Shown here: positions 34,601-45,746 of the stretch, one piece after another
How the letters are laid out: every line of letters starts with the position of its first letter
Position numbering within the stretch: position 1 is the first letter of the stretch
From: Strobilurus pachycystidiatus
Lineage: Eukaryota; Basidiomycota; Agaricomycetes; Agaricales; Physalacriaceae
Assembly (NCBI GenBank): GCA_019915135.1
Contig: JAHLMK010000011.1
Coordinates: 1,054,001-1,118,000 of the forward strand
Length of the DNA: 64,000 nt
Reading direction: 5' to 3'
Notes under the pieces: model-generated
The model's database searches: none
What the model was told of the DNA's origin: nothing
The model's input: only the letters and a program-made list of their open reading frames with translations
Position numbers and translations under genes: made by a program

Positions 34601-35898
34601 AGTCAATGAACTGACATTATCATGCGGAACTTGTCTCTCGGCGACTCCAGATGTACGAGAACCATCTTGCGAAGAAGCCATGCACCTGCTGCACCGTTGG
34701 TCACGTCTTCAGGGAGACCAAGAACGACTCTGAACTTGTCACCAAGGTACTCAAGACATTGTTCCCCAGTTCTCATCGTGTAGGTCTTGAAGCTACGAAG
34801 CAACAGTTCGACGCGACCAGTCAAGAATGTGTTGTCATAGTCCTCCATCATGAGGCCCTGGAAGATCTCCTTGTCAGACGCGTCGACGAGGGCCTTGAGG
34901 ATGAGCATGACAGGAATCACGTATTCCTGCTTTCGCCAGCTGAAGCGGAACATGGCACTTCCGTTTGATAGGTAGTGCAGGGTGTTAGTTGCACTGGTCT
35001 GGTCAGGTCGGACACCGCGTATCTGAACAGCGTATTCTGTATAGGAAGGACCTCGCTTGGAGAAGGAAGGACGTAAGAGGGAGATGACATGGTTTCGGCG
35101 GGGAAGGATGAGGTAGCGAATGAGACGTTCGTTTCCGTTGATCACAAAATATCCACCGAATTCCTCTGGCTCTTCGTGACGTTTCACGAGCTCGGCGGAG
35201 GACATGGCACGAAGATTGCAGCGTGCCGACTGAGAACACTTAGATGTTGGCACGAATGAGTGATCTGAAGGTGCACTCACGCGAACCATGATTGGTACGA
35301 GACCACAGTCCTTGGGCATTTCATGCTTCTGGCCATTGTTATCTGTCCAACATAATTTGACGGTCATTCGACCGCGATACGACGTTAGGCGTTCTCGAGC
35401 CTAGAATAATGATTGTTAATGAACATAATAAGTATCAACTGCTTGAGACATGCCTCGGTCGGGAAAACCCTAGTGTCGGCCACTTTGCCAGCTCTGTCGG
35501 CAACAACAGGCCGTGCTATTGAGAAACCCTCGATCCATACTTGATGCTGGGTCAAAATCGACGTTTGTTGCAAAATGAACAGACACACTTCGCATTCGAT
35601 TTCCCCAGCCCGCCGCTCCGCCGTCCGATCCAGGTCTGCCGCTACCATCAAACACGACCTTTTCGCCGATGTCGCGTATGCCAAGGGATATGATGCCCTT
35701 GCCGTCGCCGTCACCGACAGGCAGTCCCGAGTCGTCGAACAGAGCATTGAAGGATTCGATATGCGGGGTGACAAACTCGTTGAGTATTTTGTAGGTCGAG
35801 CCTTTTGCCGGAGGATGGCGGAAGGCCTTCTCCCTTTCGAGAGTGTTGAATGTCGGTTTCCGCGACGCCTCCGGGTGAGGCATAGCTGATGGGTGCAC
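31684..35898 (-). CDS. RPA2: RNA polymerase I second-largest subunit (RPA2/RPA135)
   Basis: Eleven exons: 35898-35587, 35546-35454, 35400-35281, 35229-34616, 34565-34363, 34311-34063, 34010-33430, 33379-32851, 32798-32513, 32437-32209, 32157-31684; 1229 aa. The N-terminus has [14 protein letters not shown] and [12 protein letters not shown], the Pol I-type opening. Then come [60 protein letters not shown], the active-centre [14 protein letters not shown] and the hybrid-binding [12 protein letters not shown]. The C-terminal zinc site is CRTCGS...CRVC. Together with RPA190 it forms the catalytic centre that makes 35S pre-rRNA in the nucleolus. Intron 35401-35453 starts with GC (GCATGT), and intron 35547-35586 is only 40 nt. 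Confidence 0.96.
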
Positions 35899-36240
35899 AA
35901 GCAGAAAATTATTGATCGGAGTTGTTTTTCAATGCGTCACGGGATCAGGGACATGCCAGGAATTTGAAGTCCAAGTTCAACAACCCAGTCAGTTAGAGCG
36001 GATGATACCCGCCTTGAGTCGGGATTCAACTTATTGTCGGGCGTCCTACAAGCCTTTCATTTCATCTCTTGCGTTGAATCAACTCTAGTCAGCCTCAGCC
36101 ACGCCTCGGGACCGGGGTCTCGCGTGCCGAAGCGGCACCCGCTTGCTCTACCGTCGGACCTTGAAATTTGCGTGAGCGGAGAGTCAAAGTCTACCCGCTG
36201 CTCTGCTTTTCACCTTGTCGTTGTCGTTCTCGTCGTCGCA
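35899..36240. promoter_or_regulatory. Divergent promoter RPA2/NUP98
   Basis: 342 bp separate the two start codons. I see no TATA box, as expected for housekeeping genes. Confidence 0.5.
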
Positions 36241-39200
36241 ATGTTCGGCTCCAACAACATACAGTCGAGCTGGGCCAGCAACAACAATGCCCAGCAACAG
36301 CAGCAGCCAGCAGGATCGTCGGTCTTTGGCCAACCATCAGGTTTCGGACAACAGTCAGGTGCGTACAAAAGTTGATCTGCCGCATCGTTGCGTTAACTTA
36401 CTCTGTTCCAGCATTTGGAAGCGGCGGGGCATTTGGGCAGAATACCCAGCAGCAGCAGCCAGCAGTGAACCCCATGTTTGGAAGCGGAAACACCGGGTCG
36501 ACAGGCGGATTCGGTGCGCAATCATTATATTTCCATTTTCCGTCTACAACTCCTTTCCAGGCGCGTTTTCCACCCCTCAAAATGCCGCGAGCACGTCTGC
36601 CTTTGGCGCAGTCAAGCCTGCCACTGGATTCGGCGCGTTCTCCGGAGGCGGCACAAGTGCTTTTGGATCCGGAGGCGCGTTTGGCCAGAACAACACCGCT
36701 AACACGACCAGCGCATTTGGCAACACCAACGCTGGCACCAGCGCTTTTGGCAACACGAATACCACCAGCGCCTTTGGCGCCCAGCCAGCCACCGGCTTTG
36801 GGGGGGCCACCACAGGTCTCAAGCTCGTCTCACGGTCATCAACACAACCTCACTATTTCCTCAGGAACAGACACTCCCGTCCCCGTAGTCACCACTGGAA
36901 GCGCAAACCCTGCCTACACCGTCTTCGTTGACAAAGAGACCGGCGGGACCAGCAGTCATTATCAATGCATAACCGCAATGCCAAACTACAGAGGGACCTC
37001 GTTCGAGGTCTGTACCTTCTTCCTTCTCATCACTCGCACGCCACTAACACGATCATCCAGGAATTGCGTGTCCAAGACTACGCCCAGAATCGCAAGACTG
37101 CAAGTACAGGTGGTGCGTTTGGCCAGTCGGCGTTCAGTGGCGGCGGCGCTTTCGGTACCACCCAACCTCAACAGTCGGCTTTCGGCTCTACTGCCCCTAG
37201 TACCGGAGCCTTTGGTTCCTTTGGGCAACCGCAACAGCCGCAAGCCACTACTAGCGCTTTTGGCGCCACCACCGGAACTAGCGCCTTCGGCCAACCTGCG
37301 CCCCAACCTCAACAACAGTCTGCCTTTGGCGGATTCGGACAGAACAATCAGCAGCAGCAGCAGCAGCAACCTCAGAACAGCGCCTTTGGTGGTACTTCGG
37401 CCTTTGGCAACACCGCGGCCAAGCCTGCGACTGGCTTCGGCTCATTCGGAAGCGGTACAACCAGCGCATTTGGCAACACTGGAGCCACCAACAACGTCTT
37501 CGGCCAAAGCACCAACCAACAGCCACAGCAGACCAGCGCCTTTGGTCAAACCAACACCAACAATACTGGCCTCAACGCGTTCGCAAACAGTACGTTTTCC
37601 GCTTCTTTCTAGCACCCGTGCTGACACTTTCTGCCCTCGTAGATGCGAACAAAAGCGTCTTTGGACAGCCAGCGCAGACTACGAATACCACCGGCGCCTT
37701 CGGGACTGGCACTGGTACCGGCATTTTTGGGAACAACAATAATCAAACCCAGCCGAGTCAGCCAGCGACGGGGACGGGAATCTTTGGTGCCTTTGGTCAG
37801 AACAACAACCAGCAACAGCAACAGCAGCAGCCCGCTCCTTCAAGTACGTATCTGCCCCCTCCGATCTTGACCTTCTCTGATTCCTTCCCTCCTCCAGTTT
37901 TTGGGTCCACGAATAACAACCAAAATACGACAAATGCCGGCACCGGTCTCTTTGGTGGCGGTAGCAGCATTTTTGGCCAGAACAATAATCAGCAGCAACA
38001 GACGGCCCCGAATCCTTTGTTTGGCAGCAAACAGCCGACCCAGCCGTTGTTTGGGTCGACCTTCCAACAGCAGCCTCAGCAGCAACAGTCGACAACTGCT
38101 CCGGGCACGGGTCTCTTCGGGTCCACGCCAAACGCCAACAACAACAATCAGTCCACAGGCTTTGGTGGTTCCCTCTTTGGAAGCAAACCTCTCGGAAGCT
38201 CTACGCAACCCCAAAATACACTGTTTGGTGGTGGCGGGTTCACTGCGTCCACTGCGAATGCTGGCGCTCAAGGGACTCTAACCGCCTCTATCTCACAACC
38301 GATTGCGACGAATAACGTACCCATCTTCTCCTTGCTATCTTCCGTTGCTCAGGCTCCCGAAGCCGACACGAAAAAGCTGAACTTCTTCGTTGATGTTCCG
38401 ACACGAATTACGCCTAACCGATCCTCGACGGTCAACGGCTCGTCGTCCCTCTCTGGCTCGAAGCTTCGTGGATTCGGTTCCTCGCCGTCGTTGTCGGATA
38501 GCGCCATGAGGTTCTCTTTCACCAAGGGTACCCCACATGGACTATCTGTTACGAAAACTCCCGATATGAAACCCACCGACTCATTACTTGGTCGTAGTGG
38601 AAGCCCGGCGCTGGGCAGCGGCAACAAGAAGAGTGTCAAGAAACTTGTATTTGATAAGAAAGTCGAGGCGACAGAGTTGTTTATGAAGGCGGGCACTCCC
38701 TCCCCGATCCGTGGTGGCAAGGTCGTCTTTACTCCAGCTCTGAGCATCGCACAGCGCGAGAAGGAGGCGGAGGAGCGTGCCAAGACGGCGCAGAACCTCC
38801 CTCCCACCACGCCCACCCCTGCTCCTCGACAGCAGTCTACCCCGAACCGCTTCACCGCAGAAGACGACCCGACGTCCTTACAGGACGGCGACTACTGGGT
38901 GAAACCTGACATGAACGTCCTTCGGGGCTGTGGTTACGACCAGCTTTCTTCATTCAAGGACCTTGTCGTGGGGCGCATAGGCTACGGAGAGATTCACTTC
39001 CTCGAGCCGGTCGACCTGACGGGGCTGCCGAAACTGACGTCCTTGTTTGGGGAGGTGATTCGGTTTGACCACCGGGAATGCTGTGTGTACCCCGATAGCG
39101 ATGACGTTGACAAGCCGCCGCCGGGCTCGGGGCTGAATGTGCGGGCGCGAATCATTCTGAAGCGCTGCTGGGTGGCGGACAAGGCGACCCGTGAGCCTAT

Positions 39201-39324
39201 CAAGGATGAGAAGCACCCGCTTGCCATCAAGCACTTGAAGCGTCTGCGGAATATGGACGACACGCACTTTGAGAGTTTCGACATCAAGGAGGGGGCGTGG
39301 ACGTTTACCGTGGACCATTTCTGA
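36241..39324 (+). CDS. NUP98: Nucleoporin NUP98-type (GLEBS, FG repeats, terminal autoproteolytic-type domain)
   Basis: Exons 36241-36358, 36412-36513, 36561-36815, 36865-37007, 37061-37589, 37643-37843 and 37898-39324; 924 aa. Residues 1-160 are FG/GF repeats rich in Gln and Asn. At ~165-220 sits the Gle2/Rae1-binding GLEBS motif (SSHYQCITAMPNYRGTSFEELRVQDY). FG and FGQ repeats continue to ~residue 560. A linker leads to the C-terminal NUP98 domain from ~770 (DGDYWVKPDMNVLRGCGYDQL, VGRIGYGEIHFLEPVDL). The protein ends WTFTVDHF followed at once by TGA. Family members self-cleave in HF|S and release Nup96/Nup145C; here the stop codon takes the place of Ser. It should line the pore channel and recruit the mRNA export factor Gle2. 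Confidence 0.95.
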
Positions 39325-40474
39325 GGTCTCATCGCCGTGTCCGCGCCTTCTTTTTCTCCTGCCCAAGTCGTGTTGGCTATACCTGTTTTCCAAATGTTCT
39401 AGTAGTTTACATCGTAGTGTACTATGTTTCCTTTCTCATCTTGCTTTTATTTCAGACATTACCGTATCTTTATGTAGTCAGTAGGTAGCATTAGGTAGCA
39501 TTTGTATCTCGCGAATCGCATGCATTTTGACGTTGAACTGACGGGTACTTATGTATATGTGAATTCTTGTCATTGGATAACTCATGAAGCTAGGCGATTG
39601 GACGAAGTCTGATTGGACGCAGACCTCAGCTGAGCGGGTTTGACAGAGGCGAAGCTGCCGGTTGACTGTATTATCAGCATACGATGAGGAGTGAAGGCGT
39701 TAATCCAGCGTCAAAGATCCAATCTGTGAGCGGCCTGTGCCAGTAAGTCATTCCGCAGGTAAGGATGTACAGAAAATGAGACTCAAGAGATGCATTTGCG
39801 CTCATAGTATGCGTGCCTTTACATTCACTTGTCGTTGGCCGCCGATCCTCGTCAGGCCGCGATACACAAGGTATCATTCGTACGGCATGTTTCGGGCTGT
39901 GAGAAGGGTCCCATATGTCGAGGGAAGATAGTAACACTGTCAGAGAATTTCTTGGGCTAGCATTGGTCTTGTGAGCGAAATACGGACGACGGACATGCAC
40001 GGAGTGTGCATGCTAGGAAGTACACCCATATGTAAATGTAGGGCGGGGTAAGGCGCGTTGACAAGGTGAACAATCAAAATCCATGGCGGTCTGGACTGAC
40101 GCTGAATATATCTGAAGCGGCAATGTTCTTCGTGCAGTGCAAGCATTAGAGATGTATGCTAGATGCAGCAAAGTCGCGCCACATTGGCACAGAGACGCTA
40201 CGCGCTGCGCCGATGTGTGCGCGTGAACGAACGACTGGGAGTAGCCAGTGCGGATGTGATCGGAGACTTCACATCGGGCACAGCGATATTGCCCGGCGCA
40301 CGTGGTGCGCGTCTAAGAATGAGCCAGGAATGAGCCTGATGAAATCACCTCTTACCGGTGTTCCACAGTCTCGCCGCAAGCAGCGGCTGTATAAAAGTCC
40401 CCTGCACACGCCCGGCGTCATCAACAGTTTCCTTCTCCCCACATCCCCTTCCACCTACTACCTCTCTCAACAAC
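39325..40474. other. Intergenic, 1.15 kb
   Basis: No gene recognised; short ORFs only. The right end contains the promoter of the Rcf2-like gene. Confidence 0.5.
40389..40395 (+). promoter_or_regulatory. TATA box of Rcf2-like gene
   Basis: A TATAAAA motif lies about 85 bp before the ATG at 40475, followed by a C/T-rich leader. Confidence 0.55.
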
Positions 40475-41281
40475 ATGAAGGTAAACCGCCTGTTCAAATC
40501 CACATCGGCTTAGCTCACCCGCCACCGCCTAGCTTGACCTTACCCCCGAGGAACTCGCCGCACACGATGCCGCCACTCTCCGCGGTGGAATTGAGGGCGC
40601 CATCATGGGTGCCGCCGTTGGCTTCCCCGCCTCGTATCTCATGTACAAGCGCCTACCCGTCTACCGCGCCATGCCCGCCTCGCTCAAGGCACTCGGTGTC
40701 ATTGTCTGCATCGCACCTGGCTTCGCCATTCAAGCTGAACGCCGCGGTATCGAGTTCGACCGATCGCAGTGGTACGCCCGTCTCTGTCCGACTTGACAAA
40801 CCCTGAAGCTGACTGTCTCCCAGGAAGGACGCCGGTGTGCATCTCCTCAACGATCAGGAACAGAAAGCGGAGCAGGCGTGGGAGGCGTTGAGCGCCAAAG
40901 ACAAGTTTGCCGACTGGGCCAGCCGACATGAATACAGCGTCATCCTCGGTGGTTGGGTGGCCAGTATCGGTATAGCAGGCACTATCATCGCGCGGGACAA
41001 GTACGTCTGCCCCACCTGCTGCTCTTCAATTTACTAAAGCATCTTCCAGGTTGCAAACAACGCCCCAGAAAGTTGTGCAAGCGCGTATGTGGGCGCAGGC
41101 ATTGACCATCGGTCTCATCCTTGGTGCCGCTGCCTTCAAAGCGCATCGCGTATCGAAACCGGTCGAAGACCACTCATGGCGGGACATTCTGGAGCAGCAG
41201 GAGCGGGATCGCGTTGAAGATGAAGCACATCTCAAGCAGGTTCCGACAGCAGAGGCGCGCCGGGCAGCGCAACCCTTGTAA
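40475..41281 (+). CDS. HIG1-domain respiratory supercomplex factor (Rcf2-like)
   Basis: Exons 40475-40480, 40533-40771, 40824-41000 and 41050-41281; 217 aa, close to yeast Rcf2. The first coding exon is only six bases (Met-Lys). The N-terminal half has a hydrophobic hairpin (GAIMGAAVGFPASYLMYKRLP, then LGVIVCIAPGFAI). The C-terminal half has the HIG1 motif VVQARMWAQALTIGLILGAAAF (shown in two parts: VVQARMWAQ with the invariant Gln, Arg and Gln, then a membrane helix). The tail is charged (DILEQQERDRVEDE). Rcf proteins bind complexes III and IV in the inner mitochondrial membrane and tune cytochrome oxidase. Confidence 0.87.
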
Positions 41282-41626
41282 TGGACACTCTAGATATCGG
41301 CAGCCTAGACTTTATTCACTATTACCCACACTGTAGCAGTTAATCGGTTCATGATCACACGTTCATCGCTATCCATTTCAGTCATCCTTTCGCTGTGGTC
41401 AGTTTTTAGAAGGAACGCGCGTGAACACCCCAGCCGCTGCACCCACGCTTGTTATGGCTGGGACAGTGAGAGAAATGACTTCGGCGTAACGCTCGTTGAT
41501 ATTCTGAGGAAAGTGTATTGCTCAGGTGGCAGCATCTCCTGACGCTGGCATAGAGCTGCTGACAATTGTGGCGCGCTCAGGTCGCGGCTGATGATGTCAT
41601 CGGGCTAAACACGATCGAGACGATCG
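41282..41626. other. Intergenic, 345 bp
   Basis: Between two co-directional plus-strand genes; presumed promoter of the PTPA gene. Nothing distinctive seen. Confidence 0.5.
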
Positions 41627-42898
41627 ATGACTCTTTCAATGCAACGACAACAGCTGATTGGGCTTCGGGCCATCTCCCTTGACGCTCTATCCACTCTTAG
41701 CCCTCCGACGCAGATAATACACTCAGACCACGATGTCGACACTTGGAAAAGCACCCGCGGATACAAAGACTACGCCTTGTATCTTCGCCGACTCAGTGAC
41801 GCGGTGGTTGGCCATTACCTGCCTCTGCAGGGAGAAAGCGAAAATAAGGTGAGAGACACTCTCTCGGTGTTCATCGTCAATATGCGAGCGTTGAAGGCGG
41901 TCCTAGGTCTTCTATCTCTCCTTGACGAATTGGACAGCTGGATCGACGCAATCCCACCGCTGGAAACGCCTCAGCGCTTCGGAAACCTGGCATTCCGGAC
42001 ATGGGGACAAAAACTCGAAGATGTGTGTGCTATCGCTCTGCTATCCAGCCATCACTTATTCTGTCCCACAGGAAACAGATACACTCCTTCGGACGCGTCT
42101 TCCCGAACATTACCATCCCGCTATACCCCATATCCGTCCCTACTTTCTCACCTCTTTCGGCTCCTTCCTGAGGATGGACTACGGAACGGGACACGAGACA
42201 TCCTTTGCACTCTTCCTCCTCTGCCTGACACTCTTGAGATATCTTGATCCCAATCCAGAGGACGAACGCGAGGTTGTACTACGTGTATTCCCCCGCTACC
42301 TCCATCTGTGCTGGCGCCTCCAGGATACCTACTCGCTCGAGCCCGCCGGAAGCCACGGAGTGTGGGGCTTGGATGATTCGTGTTTTCTCCCATATATTTT
42401 CGGAAGCGCCCAGCTTGAGGATCAGAAAGAGATCCCGGTCAACGCTATCCTCAAACACCCCCTACCGAAGACCAACTTGTACTTCATGGCCATTGAGAGG
42501 ATACGGCAGGTGAAGACAGGCCCATTCCACGAGCATTCGTCCCAGCTGCACTCGATAGCTGTGGGGGTGCCAAACTGGGGCAAGGTGAACAGCGGGCTGT
42601 TCAAAATGTACGAGGTAAGTTCATGTGCCTCTGCTCGTGTCATGCCCGTGCTTATTAGATAACGAAGGCGGAAGTGTTGGGAAAACGGGTCGTAGTACAG
42701 CACATTCCATTAGGTGGCTTATTGGACTGGGATTTGTCAAGCGATGATGAGACAGTAGCGCAAAATACGACACAGGCGCCGTGGCTGTCTGCAGCGTCCA
42801 CAACAAGGGCTACCCAGGCACCCTGGGCTCGAGTTACTACACAGGCGCCTTGGGTGTCTACAGGGACGACGCTCCCTCCGCGACCTCCACCACTTTGA
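41627..42898 (+). CDS. PP2A activator, peptidyl-prolyl isomerase (PTPA/RRD)
   Basis: Exons 41627-41848, 41897-42022, 42072-42614 and 42659-42898; 376 aa. Signature blocks are DVDTWKSTRGYKDY near the N-terminus, YGTGHETSFALFLLCL, GSHGVWGLDDSCFLPYIFGS, VKTGPFHEHSSQLHSIA, VPNWGKVNSGLFKMY and AEVLGKRVVVQHIPLG. PTPA reactivates PP2A catalytic subunits in cytosol and nucleus and acts in TOR and spindle signalling. The tail after LSSDDE holds three TQAPW repeats; many family members end with one or two APW motifs. Intron 41849-41896 is 48 nt, stop-free and in frame, so a retained form would add 16 residues in the N-terminal helices. Yeast has two paralogs; which one this matches is not resolved. Confidence 0.93.
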
Positions 42899-43068
42899 CC
42901 TTGTAATGTACTTCGGATTGGTGGCGTAATCTACTGTCATGTCATCTTCATACCGGTGAAGAGCTGCTACATCCAAGAGCTAGTCGGTTCACAAGCATCT
43001 AAGCGATCGCCAGCGCCTTCTTTTCTGCTTTCATTGATGAATCTACAGGTAACGTCTTTTAGACAACA

Positions 43069-43929
43069 ATGCTGAGCTTGAAGGGCCCACTGTACCTCAG
43101 TTGTGTGTCTTCAAATCCAGTCTCTCTCGACGCAATCATGAAAGGAAGAGAAGAATCCTTCATGAGGAGCGCTGTCTCCATGAGCCTTGTGCCCTTCAAC
43201 GGCCGACTCTCATCGCCATCCGTGGTAGTCCCCAACAATGACAAGGCGTTGCATGTGCAGGACGCTGAATCGTAAGCTTTTCGGCTCCTTGGCATGTTCA
43301 AAACAGGTACTACTCGCCTTCCACAGAGCTGAGGGAAGTCTTCTAGAGAGCTGGAATGCCTCGCATGCAACTCTCTTTTCAGGAGACACCTTCGACAAGC
43401 TCCCAAGACGGACATCGCGCCGATTGCTGATGGTACACGCATTACACGGCATTTATCTCTCAGTCAACCTGATTATTTTCGTGGTGTCGATGGGTCACTG
43501 GGAGCACAGAGTGGAGATATCCCTTGACAATGTGAGCCTTGCCTTGCAATCCATCACCATTTTCTTCACTGATGGTCCTCCCAGATCAGTTCTGTAGCCA
43601 GCTACGTATCTGTCGGATTTCAGACATTTTTTACCGCCACCATTCTTTTACTCTACCTTCTCTCAAGCGGTGAAGCAGTTGATGCTGCCATTCGCCACCG
43701 TTAGTAACGAGCTCGTTCTTTCCTTTCGGTATAACCTGACGCATCATCACTGGACGTTCCCGAGGCGGAAAAGCTCACCTCTGCTGCCTTCCAACGCGTG
43801 GAAATCAAGGCGCGCCTAGAAATTGTACAATGGAAGGCGGCTGTTACGGCGCTATGCAGTGTTGCACTTCTCTCTTTGGCGCTGGGGTGCTCGCTCGGTT
43901 CGAAGTATCTATCATCAGTCAAAAGCTAA
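43069..43929 (+). CDS. Putative multi-pass membrane protein, exon model uncertain
   Basis: Supported exons are 43069-43274, about 43328-43530, 43586-43670 and about 43769-43929. The first encodes a soluble segment starting MLSLKGPLYLSCVSS. The second ends in a membrane helix (GIYLSVNLIIFVVSMGHW), the third has another (FFTATILLLYLLSS), and the last has a third (VTALCSVALLSLALGCSLG) before a KS* end. I do not recognise the family. The last junction needs a donor near 43674 and an acceptor at GAG before 43771, which is plausible but not clean. Three helices suggest a small membrane protein typical of basidiomycete lineage-specific sets. Confidence 0.45.
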
Positions 43930-44509
43930 TGGTACCATGCAGCGTCGTTTGAAGAGGTCTGATAGACATCTTGTCGAGTCAACTGAAACCGGACCATTCA
44001 AGAAGTATACCCTTGAGGTGATTGTGATGAGAACAAACAGCACGGAACGGGTGCCCAGCTTACTAGCATCATGGCATGTAGTTACTAGCATGTAAGATGT
44101 ACAGCCCTCCATCTGACTCTGTAGATTGGACAACGCGCAACTTCATCATGATTTCATCTTGAGAAGATACTTAATCTTTCGTCGTAACCTGTAACATGCA
44201 ATGTCACTGGTGTTATACTTATACTCACGAGTGCCAATAGTCTGATGAGAAGTCACGGTAGCGCGTGTGACTGTTATCAACACACCGTCAGGTCAGCTGG
44301 AAGGATACGCCTTCAAAGAGTCGTGTTCACTGCCAGCGTCAGAATCGGTAATGGATGTAGCGTTCTGGGAAGTGCAAGACTAAGAAAGTACGGCAATCGG
44401 ACCGACATCCGACGCACGTCATTTGCACGAAATCATTTCCTCCTCGATCATTCATCAGCAAGCAAAGCTCTGTGAGTTTTCTTAGAATCCGTCTTGCGTT
44501 CGTTCAATC
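43930..44509. other. Intergenic, 580 bp
   Basis: No gene seen. Contains the 3' end of the membrane-protein gene and the PAPS reductase promoter. Confidence 0.5.
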
Positions 44510-45341
44510 ATGTCGTCTAGTCTATCACATCTCTGCAAACCCCTCTCGCTACCTATCTTGGCGGAGGATCTTGATCTCATTAACGCCTACCTAAAAGATC
44601 TCACTCCCGAAGAGATCCTGCAATGGGCACTCGATTATCTTCCTGGACTGTATCAGACGACCGCGTTTGGACTTACAGGCCTGGTGGCGATCGACATGCT
44701 GTCAAAACTCACCACAACTCCGCCTCCCCTCATATTCCTTGACACGCTGTATCACTTCAAGGAGACGTACGAGCTGGTGGAAGACGTGAAGCGGACGTAC
44801 GGCGTCCCAATATACGTGTACAAGCCAGAAGGCTGCAACACTGTGGAAGAATTCGAAGCCAAGCATGGGGAGAAGCTCTGGGAGAGAGACGAAGACAAGT
44901 ATGATTTCACTGTAAAGGTAATGATCATCGAGTCTATCTTGCGATTTAGTATCTAATCTATCAATCCAGGTTGAACCCGCGCGAAGGGCATACGAGGAGC
45001 TGGGTGTCAAGGCTGTCATTACCGGACGACGAGCATCCCAAGGCGCTGATCGGGCCTCGCTGCTGCCTCTGGAAGTCGATTCCACTGGTCTTCTCAAGCT
45101 AAATCCCCTCTTTGCATGGCCGTTCGACATGGTAGACTGGCACATTACGGACAACAATGTCCCGCGGAACAAGCTGCTGGACCAGGGCTACCGAAGTGTC
45201 GGTGACTGGCACAGCACCGTCAAGGTCGGAGATGGCCAAGATGAACGTGCGGGTCGATGGGCGGGGCGCGAAAAGACGGAGTGTGGGTTACACAAGGATT
45301 ACTTCGCGATGAAAGCGCAAGCGAAGCAAGGGGTGAGCTGA
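44510..45341 (+). CDS. MET16: PAPS reductase (phosphoadenylyl-sulfate reductase, MET16 type)
   Basis: Exons 44510-44917 and 44970-45341, 259 aa, the usual length. The nucleotide-binding part has AFGLTGLVAIDML and PPLIFLDTLYHFKETYEL. Later come VITGRRASQGADR and LNPLFAWPFDMVDWHITDNNVPRN. The catalytic cysteine is in the terminal ERKTECGLH-type motif, here REKTECGLH. There are no extra iron-sulfur cysteines, so it uses PAPS rather than APS. It reduces PAPS to sulfite with thioredoxin in the cytosol, a committed step of methionine and cysteine synthesis. Confidence 0.95.
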
Positions 45342-45746
45342 TACCAAATGAATATGTTGCGCCATGTTACAGGTACTGATGATAATTGAACCCCAGACGA
45401 CGGAAACGATACCCGTGTCGGAGGGAACTGCATGATTTAGCGCCGCTATACATTTCCGTGTATCCTGATACCTAGTCAGTAGATTTGTTCACATCCCATT
45501 TGGCGCCAGAGGGTACCTCTCGATGATCTCTTCCTTTCTCGGTCACATCTCTGAGTTTCTAGTCTAGCGCTAGCATGGAACTGTTGACCCAAACCGGTTG
45601 GTCTGCTCGACGGACAATTCATGTGATCCCTTCCCTGCAAATCAATCACTGTACTCCGCGCCAATCTGTGTCATTGTCATTGACAGTGCCAATTTTTAAA
45701 CGGAGTCACTACTTATGCGCGGACGATGGACTCAGGGATTGCCTAA
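45342..45746. other. Intergenic, 405 bp
   Basis: Between PAPS reductase and the RNase III gene, both on the plus strand. Nothing distinctive seen. Confidence 0.5.
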
